DNA from: Anastrepha obliqua
Lineage: Eukaryota > Arthropoda > Insecta > Diptera > Tephritidae
NCBI RefSeq assembly: GCF_027943255.1
Contig: NC_072895.1
Location: forward strand, 33,702,001-33,766,000
Direction of reading: 5' to 3'
Length of the DNA: 64,000 nt
The notes beneath the pieces are model-generated. The model searched no databases. It worked only from the letters and a program-made list of their open reading frames with translations, and had not been told where the DNA came from. Of this stretch, positions 39,770-50,834 are shown piece after piece. How positions within the stretch are numbered: the stretch's first letter is position 1; each line of letters opens with the position of its first letter. Made by a program: the position numbers and the translations under genes.

Positions 39770-41249
39770 TATAAATAATTTTCGTTATGGCGCCACCTTG
39801 CAATTCTTTAAATAAGTCAGTAGACTTCAAAAATAAAATTTTCGGTTTGTATTACAAAACAAAAAAAAACCAGCATTCATAGTATTTCAGTGAATGTTTT
39901 AGTCTTCATATTAGCTTCGAATTAATAAAAGATAGAATCATTTAAAATTACCTGGCCCTGGAATTGGCTTTGGATCGATGCTTTAATAGACTTTTCTCCT
40001 ATAACTTTATGTGGAATCCTAATCTTCTAGGAACGTTGCCAAGAAAAAGTATATCCGCCCTAATATAGTTTCATACAATTGAATACATATTTGTATGTTG
40101 TATGCTCTCTTATTTGGCTAAGAAACCGCAACGATAAGAAATTAATTAGATGTGTAAAGAATTGGTTTATTTAAGCGTTCCAAATTAATTCGATACATCT
40201 GAAAAGCTAATGATTTTGTAGTTGTGCAACAACTGCAAGTAGATTAAATTTTGACAGAGTTTTCCTTCACTCTCAGCACAATACCATAACAAACAAAGAG
40301 TTTGCGGAAATCTATGGAATTCAGTTACTTTGTGGTTTTGCTAGTATCAGTCGGGGCCATACATTTGAATTGAGTTTTCAGGTGAGGCGCGAAAATAAAT
40401 CGACTTTGTTGTGCTTAAGAAAATTTGTAGGCATCTGTTCATCGATGTACAAAAGCAAATACATGAGTCAGTGGCGTGCTGACTTCTTTCATACAGTTTT
40501 CGTATTTGTTGTAATTTTTTTGCATTCGACAAATTGAAAAACTTTTTCCATATACGAACATTTCACATTTCTTGCCACAATGCAAATAAGCAACATAACA
40601 GGCAATTGCAAACAAATGGCCGCATATGTGTGTACGTATGTACATATATATGTATGTATGTATGTATGTATATGTACTGTGGAATAAGTTTGCGCCCACA
40701 CATCCGCTTGTGTTCTGCTCGATTTTTTTTTGTTTGCTGAATGTAAATTTATCCGCCAATGCTGGTATTTATTGTTGTTTGCCTTTTATGGTTTGCCTAC
40801 AACGCTGGGGGTGTTCTTTCATTTTTGTTTTCCGCTTCTTCCTTCGCTTCTTTAAATGTAGGTATAAGCACATGTCACCCCGACGTTTTATTCTTTTTTT
40901 ATTTTTGATATTTCCGCTTTCATAAACTTCCTAACACAATTTTTCATAGCCTTTCGCTTTCACAACTGGCTCTCGTTTTTTCAAAAACATTCAACCTTCT
41001 TCCGGCATCGAGTTTGAGTTTGAGTTGTCGAAGGAACAAATAGCAGAAGGACAAATACAAATAATTAATTAATGAAATGGAAATGAATGAAATTAGAATT
41101 TTACTGGCACATTTTTCATTTTTTTCATTAAATTTGATATAAGAATGTATATCCAGGCTTTTTAAAGCAAAATATAGCTTTTTAAAATCAAACTTTTTAA
41201 CACCCAAAATAAAATTAAATAAAAAAATGCATTTAGTTGATTCTCGTAA
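39770..41249. other. 1.48 kb of intergenic DNA with a TGTA microsatellite
   Basis: No gene recognised. 40628-40676 is a TATG/TACA repeat (five TATG units in a row). It creates long open frames on both strands, rich in Tyr, Val, Met and Cys, that are artefacts. Confidence 0.5.
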
Positions 41250-41251
41250 TA

Positions 41252-42540
41252 CATTCTGTCAAAAAAGTACCATGATTTGTTCAATAAAACGCAAAATAAT
41301 TGTATAATCTTCAACATTTATTTTGTCGTGTTCAAAATAGGCTCCAGTCGAATCAATGTACAAATGCCAACGATTAGTCCAGCCATCGAATCACCTTTTA
41401 AACGCGTTTCAAGAGATCTTCTTCAGCTCCTTCAACGAATTCTCCTCAATGGCCTCTATCGACTCAAAGCGGCATCCGCGGAGTGGCAATTTAAGTTTTG
41501 GGAAAAGGAAAAAGTCACAGTGGGCTAAGTCCGGTGAATGCGGTGGTTGTTCGATGATATTCCTCGAGTTTTTGGTCAAAAAAGTGTTCAAAATATGAAC
41601 CTTGTGAGACGGTGCGTTAACATTGTGCAAGATCCATGAGTTTTCTTTCCACAAATCGGGCCTTTCCTAGGCACATTCTCTCTCAAACGTCGCATACCTT
41701 CCAAATAATATTCTTTATTTACCGTAGAACCATTGGGAACGAATTCCGAGAGCACTACAGCACGATAATCAAAGAAAACGACTAGCATGACTTTCACCCT
41801 TGACCGACTTTGACGTGGTTTTTTTGGGTTTCGACTCATGTGGATAGCGCCATTCAGCCATTCAGCCGCCTGTTGTTTGCATGTCAAACTTATATGAGAC
41901 GTGGGCATCACCTGCTATGATGCGCTGGTACGCTGGATAAACATTGGGTCCGAATTCACTTGCTCAAGCATGTCTTCAGCTACCTTCTTCCGATGAATTT
42001 TTTCAAAGGAATTCAACTCTCTTGGAACGAGTCGAGCAGCCACGCGTCTCATGCCAAACTGATAGTGTAAAATGTTGCGAAATGATTCGTGAGACACACT
42101 AACGTCACGAGCTACCTTCCTCAAACTTAAATGATGGTTTTCCAGCACCATTTCCTTGAATTTGTCGACGTTTTCATCCGTTGACGACCAGATCGGGGCA
42201 GATATTCCACGACTTCTCGGCCCTCTGCAAAAGCCCTTTACCACTCGTAGACCCGTGATTTTGATAAAGTACACTCGCCAGAGGCTTTCCCGTTTAAAAC
42301 ACAAAATTTAACACAAATTCTTTGTTCGATATTTTTATCCATAGTAAAAATCGCAGAGCACACCCGCGATTGACTGATATATTTAAATGCCAAAAACAAG
42401 GTAATTAACAGATCACGCTCAAAGTCTGGAACACTATAGAGGACAGTTCTACCAACATTCCAGCAAACAAATTTAGACATACTTGTATGTGTAACGCGCG
42501 CTTTTAAATAAACAATTCCTGATATTTTTTTTACAGAATG
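41252..42540 (-). mobile_element. Full-length mariner (1289 bp), TA-flanked, inactive
   Basis: TA at 41250-41251 and 42541-42542 flank imperfect 28-bp inverted ends (CATTCTGTCAAAAAAGTACC against the inverse of TTTTTTTTACAGAATG). The minus-strand transposase: MDKNIEQRICVKFCVLNGKA (42343), KSRVYEW, STDENVDKFKEMVLENHHLS, FGMRRVAARLVPRELN, GDAHVSYKFDMQT (first catalytic Asp region), VKVMLVVFFDYRAVV, VNKEYYLEGMRRLRENV, SWILHNVNAPSHK (family HHDNAPSHK; second Asp lost), HSPDLAHCDFFLFPKLKLPL (third Asp kept), and TGAYFEHDKINV. At least four frameshifts or stops. Length is typical of mariner. Confidence 0.92.
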
Positions 42541-42544
42541 TATA

Positions 42545-42855
42545 CCGACAGCTCTATTTGCACTGCCGTCTCACTCAATAACATCTAAACGCGTTGAAGA
42601 ATGCTTCATTGGGTTTAGTACAAACAAGTGTCTGTCGTTTTTGTGAGTTGGGCGATGAAACACCAGAGGACCTCCTCAGCGAATATGCAGCTCCCGCAAG
42701 ACGCAGGCTCACTCACATACTCGAGTGGAGTGATTCTAAATGCATTGATGACCTCAAGGAGGTAGAAGAAATCCACTTCCAATTGTTACTGACTCTCTTA
42801 TCTTATACATCGCACCATATGGCCAGGAGAACGAACGAAACGCTCAAATGAGATA
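42545..42855 (+). mobile_element. LINE C-terminal fragment
   Basis: The plus-strand frame 42594-42851 reads ASLGLVQTSVCRFCELGDET, PEDLLSEYAAPARRRLTHIL. It is a C-x2-C..(H to D)..C zinc-knuckle region with the His-Leu-Leu-Ser-Glu-Cys pattern altered (DLLSEYA for HLLSECA). The mariner at 41252-42540 ends right next to it. Confidence 0.7.
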
Positions 42856-42929
42856 TTGCAAGCTAACAGAGTTAGTGGTAAAGCAGATGGGATTATTCTT
42901 CCAAAGGTCGTTGGCCATATAAGTTGATT

Positions 42930-43665
42930 CCCAAACAAGATTAATGTATTGTATAATTAGAAAACATGGCGAAACAGATTTCCATCTAACCCTGATTCTC
43001 AGCGGATATGGGGACTTTCTTGCGTATATCCACCGTTTTAATCTAGCAGATAATTCGACCTGCCCGGCATGCCACTGTGAAGACGCGAGCACAGAATACG
43101 TTACTGTTCACTGCGCTATATTTTACGTAGGGCGCTCCAAACTTGCAAATGTCCTCGGCGTCGTCGCCACGCCAGTTAACCTGGTAACGCAAATGCTGAA
43201 CTCCAAAGAGAAATGGGAAGTAGTAAAAAAGTTAACAACAAGGATTGTAACAAAACTCCGAAACATGGAAAGGGAGCCCAAAGCGGAAGCAAGGCGACCG
43301 CGACCGAGCTAGAGCATCCCACAGGCGAGTCATCCAAAGAAGCCATGTTGAAGCAGATCTCCTGTGGGGGTGACTGTACTTATATTTACGAACAGATGAC
43401 AAGCAGGAATACCTGAGGTAAACCTCAAGACGAACCTAAACAGGCGACATGTCGATATCGAGCACCGATTTTGTAACTTTCCGATGCTCTACTGGTCACA
43501 AAGTAGTAATGGAGGCTATTGACAGCGTATAACTCCCCACACGCTACTAGGAAAGTAACCTAGACGTAGGTAACTGGTGTATCTGAAAAGCATAAACGCG
43601 GCTCCATCTTAATGAAATGCTTTTAGCAGTCCCAGGGTGGTATTAGCCGAGAGGGAGGAATGTTA
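42930..43665 (+). mobile_element. R1-like LINE, C-terminal end and 3' region
   Basis: Frame 42944-43312: HGETDFHLTLILSGYGDFLA, YIHRFNLADNSTCPACHCED, TEYVTVHC. The C-x2-C-x8-H-x4-C zinc knuckle of R1-like LINEs is present, but its His is Tyr. The remaining Lys/Arg/Glu-rich tail ends RRPRPS-stop, and about 340 bp of 3' region follows. Upstream parts are absent. Confidence 0.75.
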
Positions 43666-44020
43666 TAGTGTTAGTGCATGCCCCAAATATCACTTGCGTG
43701 ACGGCATCTTTGATGATGTTTCTGACATTTTCGCTTTCAACCTCCTTTGAGCACAAAAAAAGAAATCCTGGGCGCAAAGCCTTCTTGGAAAAGGAACACC
43801 GAGGAAAGAAGAAAGAAGTTTGTAACACCATCTTTATCTGTAAGAGGAAATTTGGCAAAAAATGGGGTCTAAAACCGTATTTATATTCTCAGACACATTT
43901 TGACATTTTGGCTTTCGTGCGGTGAGAGGCTACCTAAAGAATCTCATAAAAGTCCGGGCTGGAAGTATTCCTACATATTCCACCCATTCATATGTATGTA
44001 TGTTAAAGAGATAGCGACCA
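43666..44020. other. Spacer, nothing recognised
   Basis: About 350 bp; short open frames on both strands without domain content. Confidence 0.4.
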
Positions 44021-45020
44021 AAATTGCTTCCAAGAACACTTGTAAGCCGCATCGAAAACAGAAACAGATCACATCTGGCTTCCAAGATAGATCTGAACAG
44101 AGAATATAAAATAAGAGTACTTGACAGGACGGATTGGCAGACCAGAGTCATATCAAATGATAGTGGTCTCCATATTTATACTGGTGGCTCAAAGATGGAC
44201 AATAATACTGAATCGGGAATAGGTAGATAGGTTACATGGAAAGAGTACCCCAGGTACACAGGAATCGGGAGTGTACTCGGAACAATTATTCTTAGACTCC
44301 GAGACCGGTGTAGGGTCTTCCAAGCTGAAATTTACGCTTTAGGCAAAGCAGCAAAAACGATAAGAGGAATGGACTTATTGCCGGCAAACCTTACCATTTG
44401 TGGATAGTCAAGCAGCGATGAAGGCACTGGTATCAGCGTATATTAATTCAAGATGTGTCAAAGATTGCAGGAGGCCCCTTATGCAACAACGGAACACTTT
44501 GTTGGGTCCCCGGCCACTCTGGAGTGGAGGGAAATGAAAGTGCGGATGAATGTGCAAAGAGAAGCTCTGAGCTTGACCTTCAGCGAGCGATTTAGGATAT
44601 AAGCATTTCTCTAAACGAACTGTAGACTGTGATTGACTTGAACGTATTTGCGGAAACCAGTAGAAGGTGGTCTCTGACTACTAACTGCAGGGTCTCCAAA
44701 GCGCTTTGAATCTTAAAAGAGCCAAATATCTGTTTGGATTCAGCAGATCAACTACCAGCGTCCTCACAGGTGTTATAACAGGTTACTCTACTATTGGCAC
44801 CCTAGTCATTGGAATGGGTGCATCTCAAAGTGACTTCTGCGGAGATAAAGAAGAAATTGAGTTGGTATAATGAATGCCCTGCTACTACTACCCTACTACT
44901 TCAAAGAAGCCATCCGAAATATCTTGGTGATTATTTCTTTGAAGAACTGAGAAATTTGCAAAATGTCTCACTGAAGGGACTAGTTACCCTCTTAAAAGTT
45001 ACCTTCTTCTAAGTGGTATA
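44021..45020 (+). mobile_element. RNase H-bearing LINE fragment
   Basis: 44110-44230 encodes the start of RNase H: LDRTDWQTRVISNDSGLHIY, TGGSKMDNNTESGI; the catalytic Asp of the family's YTDGSK is Gly. Then in other frames come RCRVFQAEIYALGKAAKTIR, VDSQAAMKALVSAY and WVPGHSGVEGNESADECAK (44500-44560). At 44900-45000 follow a YLGDYFFEELRNLQNVSLKG tail and a stop. Multiple frameshifts. Confidence 0.8.
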
Positions 45021-45109
45021 AGTAACTTAGTAAGGGGATGGAAATGAAATGCAGGTATTACAATGGGCGTTAGAGTGCTTTGAGTGTCTTGTCTCAGATA
45101 AGCAACCTG

Positions 45110-46015
45110 GCTAACCGAACTCAACTTAAGTGCAAATTTTAAGTGACTGCAAAATGTCGTCGATGGGAAAATTTACACCGAAGCCGTCACCTCAGTCTTC
45201 ACTGACGGTTCCTAGATGGAATCGGTAGTCGGAGCAGAGTTTTCTCTAAATCAGCCAATTTATCTATCTCCTTTAAACTGCCGAATACTGCTATAGTTTT
45301 TCAGGCAGAAGTTTTTGCAAGCCAGCAATGCTCAGGAAACGCGGGATCGTGGGAGATATTAACATTTTTTTGGATAGTCAACCTGCAATTAAGGCTCTGA
45401 CGACGCCATGGAGCAGAACGGAACTAGTAAGCTCCTGTAAGGAGGAGACCAAATCTCTTGGGTGTGCAGGTAACATTTCTCTGATCTGGGTTCCAGGACA
45501 TAGTGGGAAATGAAATTGCTGAAAAGCTTGGCAGGAAGATGACTGAATTGGCCTCAGAGATCTCCTACCCGGTCATCGGCATACCTCTGACAGTTGTTGA
45601 AGGGGAACTACACAAATTATTTCTCAGGAAAGCGTAGAAAAGAAGGAGTTCCATTTCTTCACGTGATATTTCGAAAACCCTTTGGCCCCAGTACAATATA
45701 CGGAGGACTCAGAAAGTCCTTTGGACTCCTCGCCATTCACTTTCCACACTCGTAGCTGTGTTGATCGGCACACACGTAGGAAAAGCTAAGGTTACCATTT
45801 AACCACCATTGCAGAAGCTGTGGGGACCTTTCAGAGAAGGAGACTGTTGAGTACTTTCTCTGCGAATGTTCGGATTTGGCAGCTAGACGATTAAGATCAC
45901 TAGGTACTCCTTTCTTCGTCAGCATGTGGCAGTGCGCCAACCTTAATCCCATCAATCTTCTCCGTTATATCAACAGCTCTGTCTGGCTGTAGATATCTTC
46001 ATCTTCCTGTCATCC
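45110..46015 (+). mobile_element. RNase H-bearing LINE fragment, second copy
   Basis: Frame 45328-45513: IVGDINIFLDSQPAIKAL, LIWVPGHSGK-stop, so the DSQ and PGHS motifs of RNase H are intact but the frame ends there. Later, NHHCRSCGDLSEKETVEYFL and CECSDLAARRLRSLG (45800-45900) form the zinc-knuckle tail, with NLLRYINSSVWL-stop near 45995. Confidence 0.8.
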
Positions 46016-46069
46016 CCGCTGGGATATAAGACCTAAAGCTTAGAACAAAATACCCGACAAATCAGCTAA

Positions 46070-46335
46070 AAAAAATGGAAAAATCAACCAAAAGATTGAA
46101 TCATTTGAAATTTGCACTTTATCTTACTAGAATTGAGTGGATTGTAAAACTGTATACCCAAAACTATTCTAAAAATTTGGAATAACAAGTTAGAAACTTT
46201 TACATATTTGTTTTTGCATTTGTAAAATTTTTATTGATTTTATAGAAAATTTCGACTTTTAAATTATATAGCTTTTCTCATAGATGGCAAAATACACTTC
46301 TATAAAAATTAACAAAAAAAAAAAAAATTAAAGCT
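46070..46335. repeat. Partial copy of the palindromic AT-rich repeat
   Basis: TTTGCACTTTATCTTACTAG and GTAAAACTGTATACCCAAAA match 18470-18520 at the same spacing. It ends in an A-run (46312-46329). Confidence 0.5.
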
Positions 46336-46339
46336 CCTA

Positions 46340-47185
46340 TTATTTTGAACACAGGTGTACTTTACATGCATTATGGTTTTTACTCGCACTTGAAAATTGA
46401 CGAAAGTCTTTAAAATTCTTATAAATGAAAGGTCTTTCAATTTGAAATATTCAATCAAGTGAACTCCATCAAATCGTATAAATGATTTTTTTTCCGTAGG
46501 GGAAAATCCTAAATTGTATATTAAAACTATGTAGCATTTGCAACTGACAGATACGTTAAGAAGCCATAAGAAGGCGGGTAAGTAAAGCGCATGATTTTGA
46601 TTCAGCAACAAAGCAAAAGTGAACCACTTGCCAATGGCAACAAATAATATTTGTGCTTATGTGTGTGGGAGCATTCAAGCAGGTGTCCACTCCAATAAGT
46701 GCCAATCCGTTTAAATGAAATGTGCACGCAGCAGCGCGCCAAAGCCATTGCCAGCGGAATTTACGGATGATTGGCATGAAGCCATTTTCGTATCATATTA
46801 GGATGACTTTCTTCGAATATCCCACACTTACCAAATGCTTGGAAAATTGTTTTCATTTTTCTGCTGAGCTGAAACTGCAACCGTGTAAGTGGCTTTGGAT
46901 GAATTCAAAATTGTACACTTTTCTCGAGTGGAAGAGAAATCGAATATTTTCATGATGGTTGGTATTTTTTATGGTACGTTGAGGAGAGCAGTTTGCTTCC
47001 ACCAGCGCACTACATTTTAACGATTTAACTTTGCAAAGTGATTTTATTTAAATTTTTCTAAACTATCTCTATTTTATTGCCTCAGTGACTGGGTTGCTTT
47101 ACTGCGAAAATAATTTATCAGATATGTTTTTTTTTCTTAGTACTCAAAGAGTATTTGGCCTCTTTAATGAAACAATGATACTCCT
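46340..47185. other. Intergenic DNA, no gene recognised
   Basis: About 850 bp. Short frames on both strands at 46556-46955 lack any recognisable domain. Confidence 0.4.
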
Positions 47186-47189
47186 ACAC

Positions 47190-47430
47190 CAACGCTTTTT
47201 TGAAAGCTTCTCTGGTATTCTGGTATGGCTAGGGCACGACTCCGCTCCTTCGGCAAGCCTTTCCTACAGCAAATTCAGGAGATCTCAGACATCGAGATAA
47301 AGGATTTGCTGTTATACTTGGACCTCCCTAAATGGATCTGACTTGGAAACAAACAAAAAAAAAAGATATCATCACACGAGACAGTGGTAGTAAAACGGTG
47401 CTGGTAACTAATTAGGAGTATTTCAGTGGA
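47190..47430 (+). mobile_element. LINE 3' end fragment
   Basis: In the frame at 47220-47340 the plus strand reads MARARLRSFGKPFLQQIQEI, SDIEIKDLLLYLDLPKWI-stop, the post-knuckle tail of a jockey/I-like LINE (compare ARRLRSLG..LLRYINS at 45.9 kb). An A-run follows at 47356. Confidence 0.65.
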
Positions 47431-47634
47431 AATATCCAATCACTTCAACAACAACAACAGCTCTGGTATGGCTCCAAATTCACTCAGTCAATGTAATCTT
47501 GCGATCTCAATCTGATTAAAAACTTTGAAGTTTCAAAAGCAGAAAAAATCGACATGGTCATATAGCTTAGTACAGAGGCTGATCGATTATATTGTTTTTG
47601 TCACAAACTTTGGCATTGGGAAGAGAATAGAATA

Positions 47635-48055
47635 CAGGATGAGCCATATAGCGTTTACTTTTTGAACCACCCATTTTTTTGAGAATGGTAACACAAATGA
47701 TATGTCAAATGTGTTCATAATTTACTTAAAGGTTTGAAATTTACGAAATGGGCCGCTATACGCTTGAACAAAATTGGGAAATATTGAATCCCTATTTCCA
47801 AAGTGGTGAGTCTTCTTCTTCTTTTCGGTGGCTACGTCAATAAGCAAAATTGTCGGATTTGGGGCTCAGAAAATCCATACGTTACTGTAGAGAAGCAAAT
47901 GCATCCACAACGAGTCACTGTTTGATGCGGTTTTTGGCGGCACCATCGGGCCATTTTTTTCGAAAATGAGCGAGGAGCCGCGGTTACAGTAAATGGCGAG
48001 CATTTGGTTTCAACAGGACGGTGCAACTTGTCACACTGCCAAAGTTACACTGAAC
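47635..48055 (+). mobile_element. mariner-like element, internally deleted, same family as the 4500/6836 shell
   Basis: Starts GGATGAGCCATATAGCGTTT, a probable terminal repeat. Coding blocks: [20 protein letters not shown] (N-terminus, 47748), a deletion, then in shifted frames [28 protein letters not shown], IFFENERGAAVTVNGEH and WFQQDGATCHTA (second catalytic Asp intact, 48001-48040). At about 48055 it is interrupted by a LINE and its 3' end is not seen in this window. Confidence 0.8.
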
Positions 48056-48685
48056 TGTTCAAATATACCTGTGTCCGTTCATCTTAAGAGGTCTCACCCA
48101 ATATTAGTTGCTAAACTTGAGCGTTTCGGCTTTCTCTCTCAATTTCTTAAGTGGTTAACTTCCTACCTCAATAATAGGCACTGTGTCGTTCGACTTGATA
48201 ATGTATCGTCTTATTCTTTCATTGCTTCGTCTGGTGTTCCTCAAGGTAGGGTCCAAGGTCCGCTACTATTTATCCTACTCTTTAACGATATTTCTTTCTG
48301 TTTTTCATTGTGAAATTTTCTTCTATAGGCAAATGATCTAAAAATCCATTATGAAATTAAATGTCCAGAAGATTCATCCATTCTGCAGTGTGAGTTGATT
48401 AACTTATATAGTTAGTGTGTGCGTAATCGTTTGTTCCTAAATATAATATTAGTGAATGTCACTATACTTCGTATGCGAAAGTTTTTAACTTTGTTTCAAC
48501 AGCTTACTACATCTCGAACTCGCCGCTAAAGTCAATTATTGAATTAAAGGATCTGGGTGTTTATTTTGATTCCAATCTCAACTTCACCAGCCACATAAAC
48601 TTTATTATTTCTAAATCGTTCGCAATGTTAGCCTTTAGCCAGGGAATGCCTGGTCTCTCTCTCGACTGCATCAGAATTCTTCGAT
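48056..48685 (+). mobile_element. jockey-like LINE, reverse transcriptase fragment
   Basis: Frame up to 48313: LERFGFLSQFLKWLTSYLNN, RHCVVRLDNVSSYSFIASSG, VPQGRVQGPLLFILLFNDIS (the family has VPQGSVLGP). Then a broken region with ANDLKIHYEI where the family has YADDLKI, so the catalytic motif is lost. RT remnants continue to about 48660. Confidence 0.8.
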
Positions 48686-48689
48686 ATAA

Positions 48690-49315
48690 AAAAAATTTGG
48701 GTGCCTGGTCATAGTGACTTTGCTGGAAACTGCGAAGCCGACGAATTGGCCAGACAAGAACCCTGTGAGGTAGTGTACCCGTCAAACGAGAGGATCCGGA
48801 TCCCCTTGACAACCTGCGCTCTACTCCTGGAAGGATGGGTTTTGCACCAACTCAGCGAGCGCTGGGCAAGTACACGAACGTATTAGGTCGCGAAGTCCTT
48901 CTGGCCACGTTTGGATAGGAGGCATTCGAGGGATATTCTGAGGATGACAAAATCTCATCTCTCAAATTTCGTGGGCATCCTCACGGGACACTATCCGCGG
49001 GGTATGCCGTGAGACTCGGAATCACTTCGAGTCCTTTTTGCGTCAGCTGTATGAAGGAAGGGGTGGAATCATCTCAGCACCTGCTCATTAGCTGCCCAGC
49101 TCTCGCGGGACTAAGATTCAAGCATCTTGGTTCTCATTTCTTTTCTGCGCCTGCTGATATAGCAGGTCTTGATAACAAAAATCTGATGAACTTCATCAGC
49201 AGCATAAAGAGGTTAACACCACCCAGCGAGCATTCTGGGAGGCTTACGATTTTTTTAACAAAGTAAAGTTGAAGCTTGTCTACGTCTTCAAATAAAGTGT
49301 AGCCCCATTCTTGGG
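48690..49315 (+). mobile_element. RNase H-bearing LINE 3' end (best copy of the 8830-9540 family)
   Basis: Starts KKIWVPGHSDFAGNCEADEL and ARQEP (RNase H end, His intact, in frame from 48701), then LTTCALLLEGWVLHQLSERW-stop region. Frame 49009-49266 has SSPFCVSCMKEGVESSQHLL, ISCPALAGLRFKHLGS and KNLMNFISSIKRL, giving a C-x2-C-x7-H-x4-C zinc knuckle. It shows what the decayed copies at 9.2, 12.0 and 25.5 kb once were. Confidence 0.8.
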
Positions 49316-49800
49316 CATTTGCCACTTTGAATTGAGATTTATATCCTTTTTATAGTACATAAGGTGCTTTGTTTTGTCCTCATATACCGCAAGACCCACT
49401 CGACGGGATTCGTGCTCAAGACTGGAGAAAGTTGCTCTAACTGCCCGCTGACTAATGCCAACAATGTCGATATCATCAGCGTAAGTGAGCAGCATCACAC
49501 TTTAAAAGAAAATAGTGCCGGAGGTGTCGATTTAGGTGGCGCGAATAATTTTCTCCATCATCAAGTTGAAAGAGTCGCTTGATCAGAAATTCGTCTCGAT
49601 GGCTCAGAAAGAGCCTTGCCAATTTTCACTACGCCGATGGTCAGTGCCGGATGAGCTGTGCGGGAATGCCAAATTCAGGCCTGGCGACATACAGGTGATC
49701 CCTTATCGCATTGTACGAGTTGCTAGGATTGAAACAAGATGGAAGGCGAACCACATCAACTGCGAAGCAAACGGGCAGTAAGGTGGTTCAGTACTAATAG
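49316..49800 (-). mobile_element. LINE family 1 reverse-transcriptase fragment
   Basis: Frame 49498-49280 on the minus strand reads MLLTYADDIDIVGISQRAVR, HESRRVGLAVYEDKTKHLM. The catalytic YADD is intact. Upstream (49800-49500) is the preceding RT region in broken frames. This overlaps the end of the plus-strand LINE by a few bases at most. Confidence 0.8.
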
Positions 49801-50834
49801 GTTTTCCTGCACTATTTTTGCTGTATGTATATAAAGGTATTTATTTATGCACTCCAGCAAATGTTGACATTTTAATCATTTCCGTTATACGACATATTTG
49901 CATGAGAAAGTGACGGTCTGGGCTTGTGATGGTCATATGTGGACGTGCAGATAGGTTGTATGTATGTGAGCTGTATATGTATTGTATATATATGTAAATA
50001 TGTGTTGCTGCAGATCCTTGAGTATAATTTATTTCACATTTGATGCGAGATATAAATATTTATTACATCTGTCCTACACACATACACAATGTACACATAC
50101 ACTTATGTATGTAGGTATGTGTGGTGATGCTTATTCGTAAATGAAATTGACGTTGCCTTTGATACGGGTAATCTCTGCTTTTTTCACAGAACTGCAATTA
50201 AAATTTGTGTTAGCAAATTTTCACTTCCTATTTATTTATATAATAAATTTGAAATATTTGAAATGTGAAATATTTCGGTGATACTATTGAAAATATTGTG
50301 TCTACAATTTTCATCAAAAGCTTGTGCAAAATAACAGAAAGTAATCACAAAATAATATTCAAATAGGTGATGTAGATTTTTATAATAATTATGTAACAAA
50401 AATGGAAAACATTTTCCTACAATAAATTTCGAAGGGTTTTAAAGAAGATAAACTCAAATGCGGTTTTAAATTTGTGGCCGTGTGCGCTTTATGGTGACTG
50501 GTGGGTATGGATCGTTTACTTGTGGCCATCAAAGTATGAAGCCTTCATATGCATGCTCATACATTTATAAGTAATATAGATTGGTGTGTTTTATTTTGAA
50601 AAAAAGGAAATATTTTTAAAGCCAAAAATTTGGTCCTACACTTTTGTGTAAAACCTGGGAACTCTGTACAGTCTGTTCGAAAAGCCAAAAACTTGGTGCG
50701 GAGTCTAAGGGGCGACCGCATATTTTTGATTACTCTCGTGTGTTGTTTTTTCTTTAGATGGATAGTGAAAAATCCAAATTATGATGGGCGATTGTTTTCA
50801 TGTCAAGTGATCTAAGTATTTTGGATACTGCCGT
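49801..50834. other. Intergenic DNA with TATG/TACA repeats
   Basis: No gene recognised. Short TATGTA/TACACA repeats occur at 49960-50000 and 50078-50125. Confidence 0.45.

Noticed and set aside
40439..40925. Overlapping open frames on both strands up to 106 codons
   Set aside because: They run through a TATG/TACA microsatellite; the proteins are Tyr/Val/Cys/Met strings (YICMYVCMY..) without domain content.
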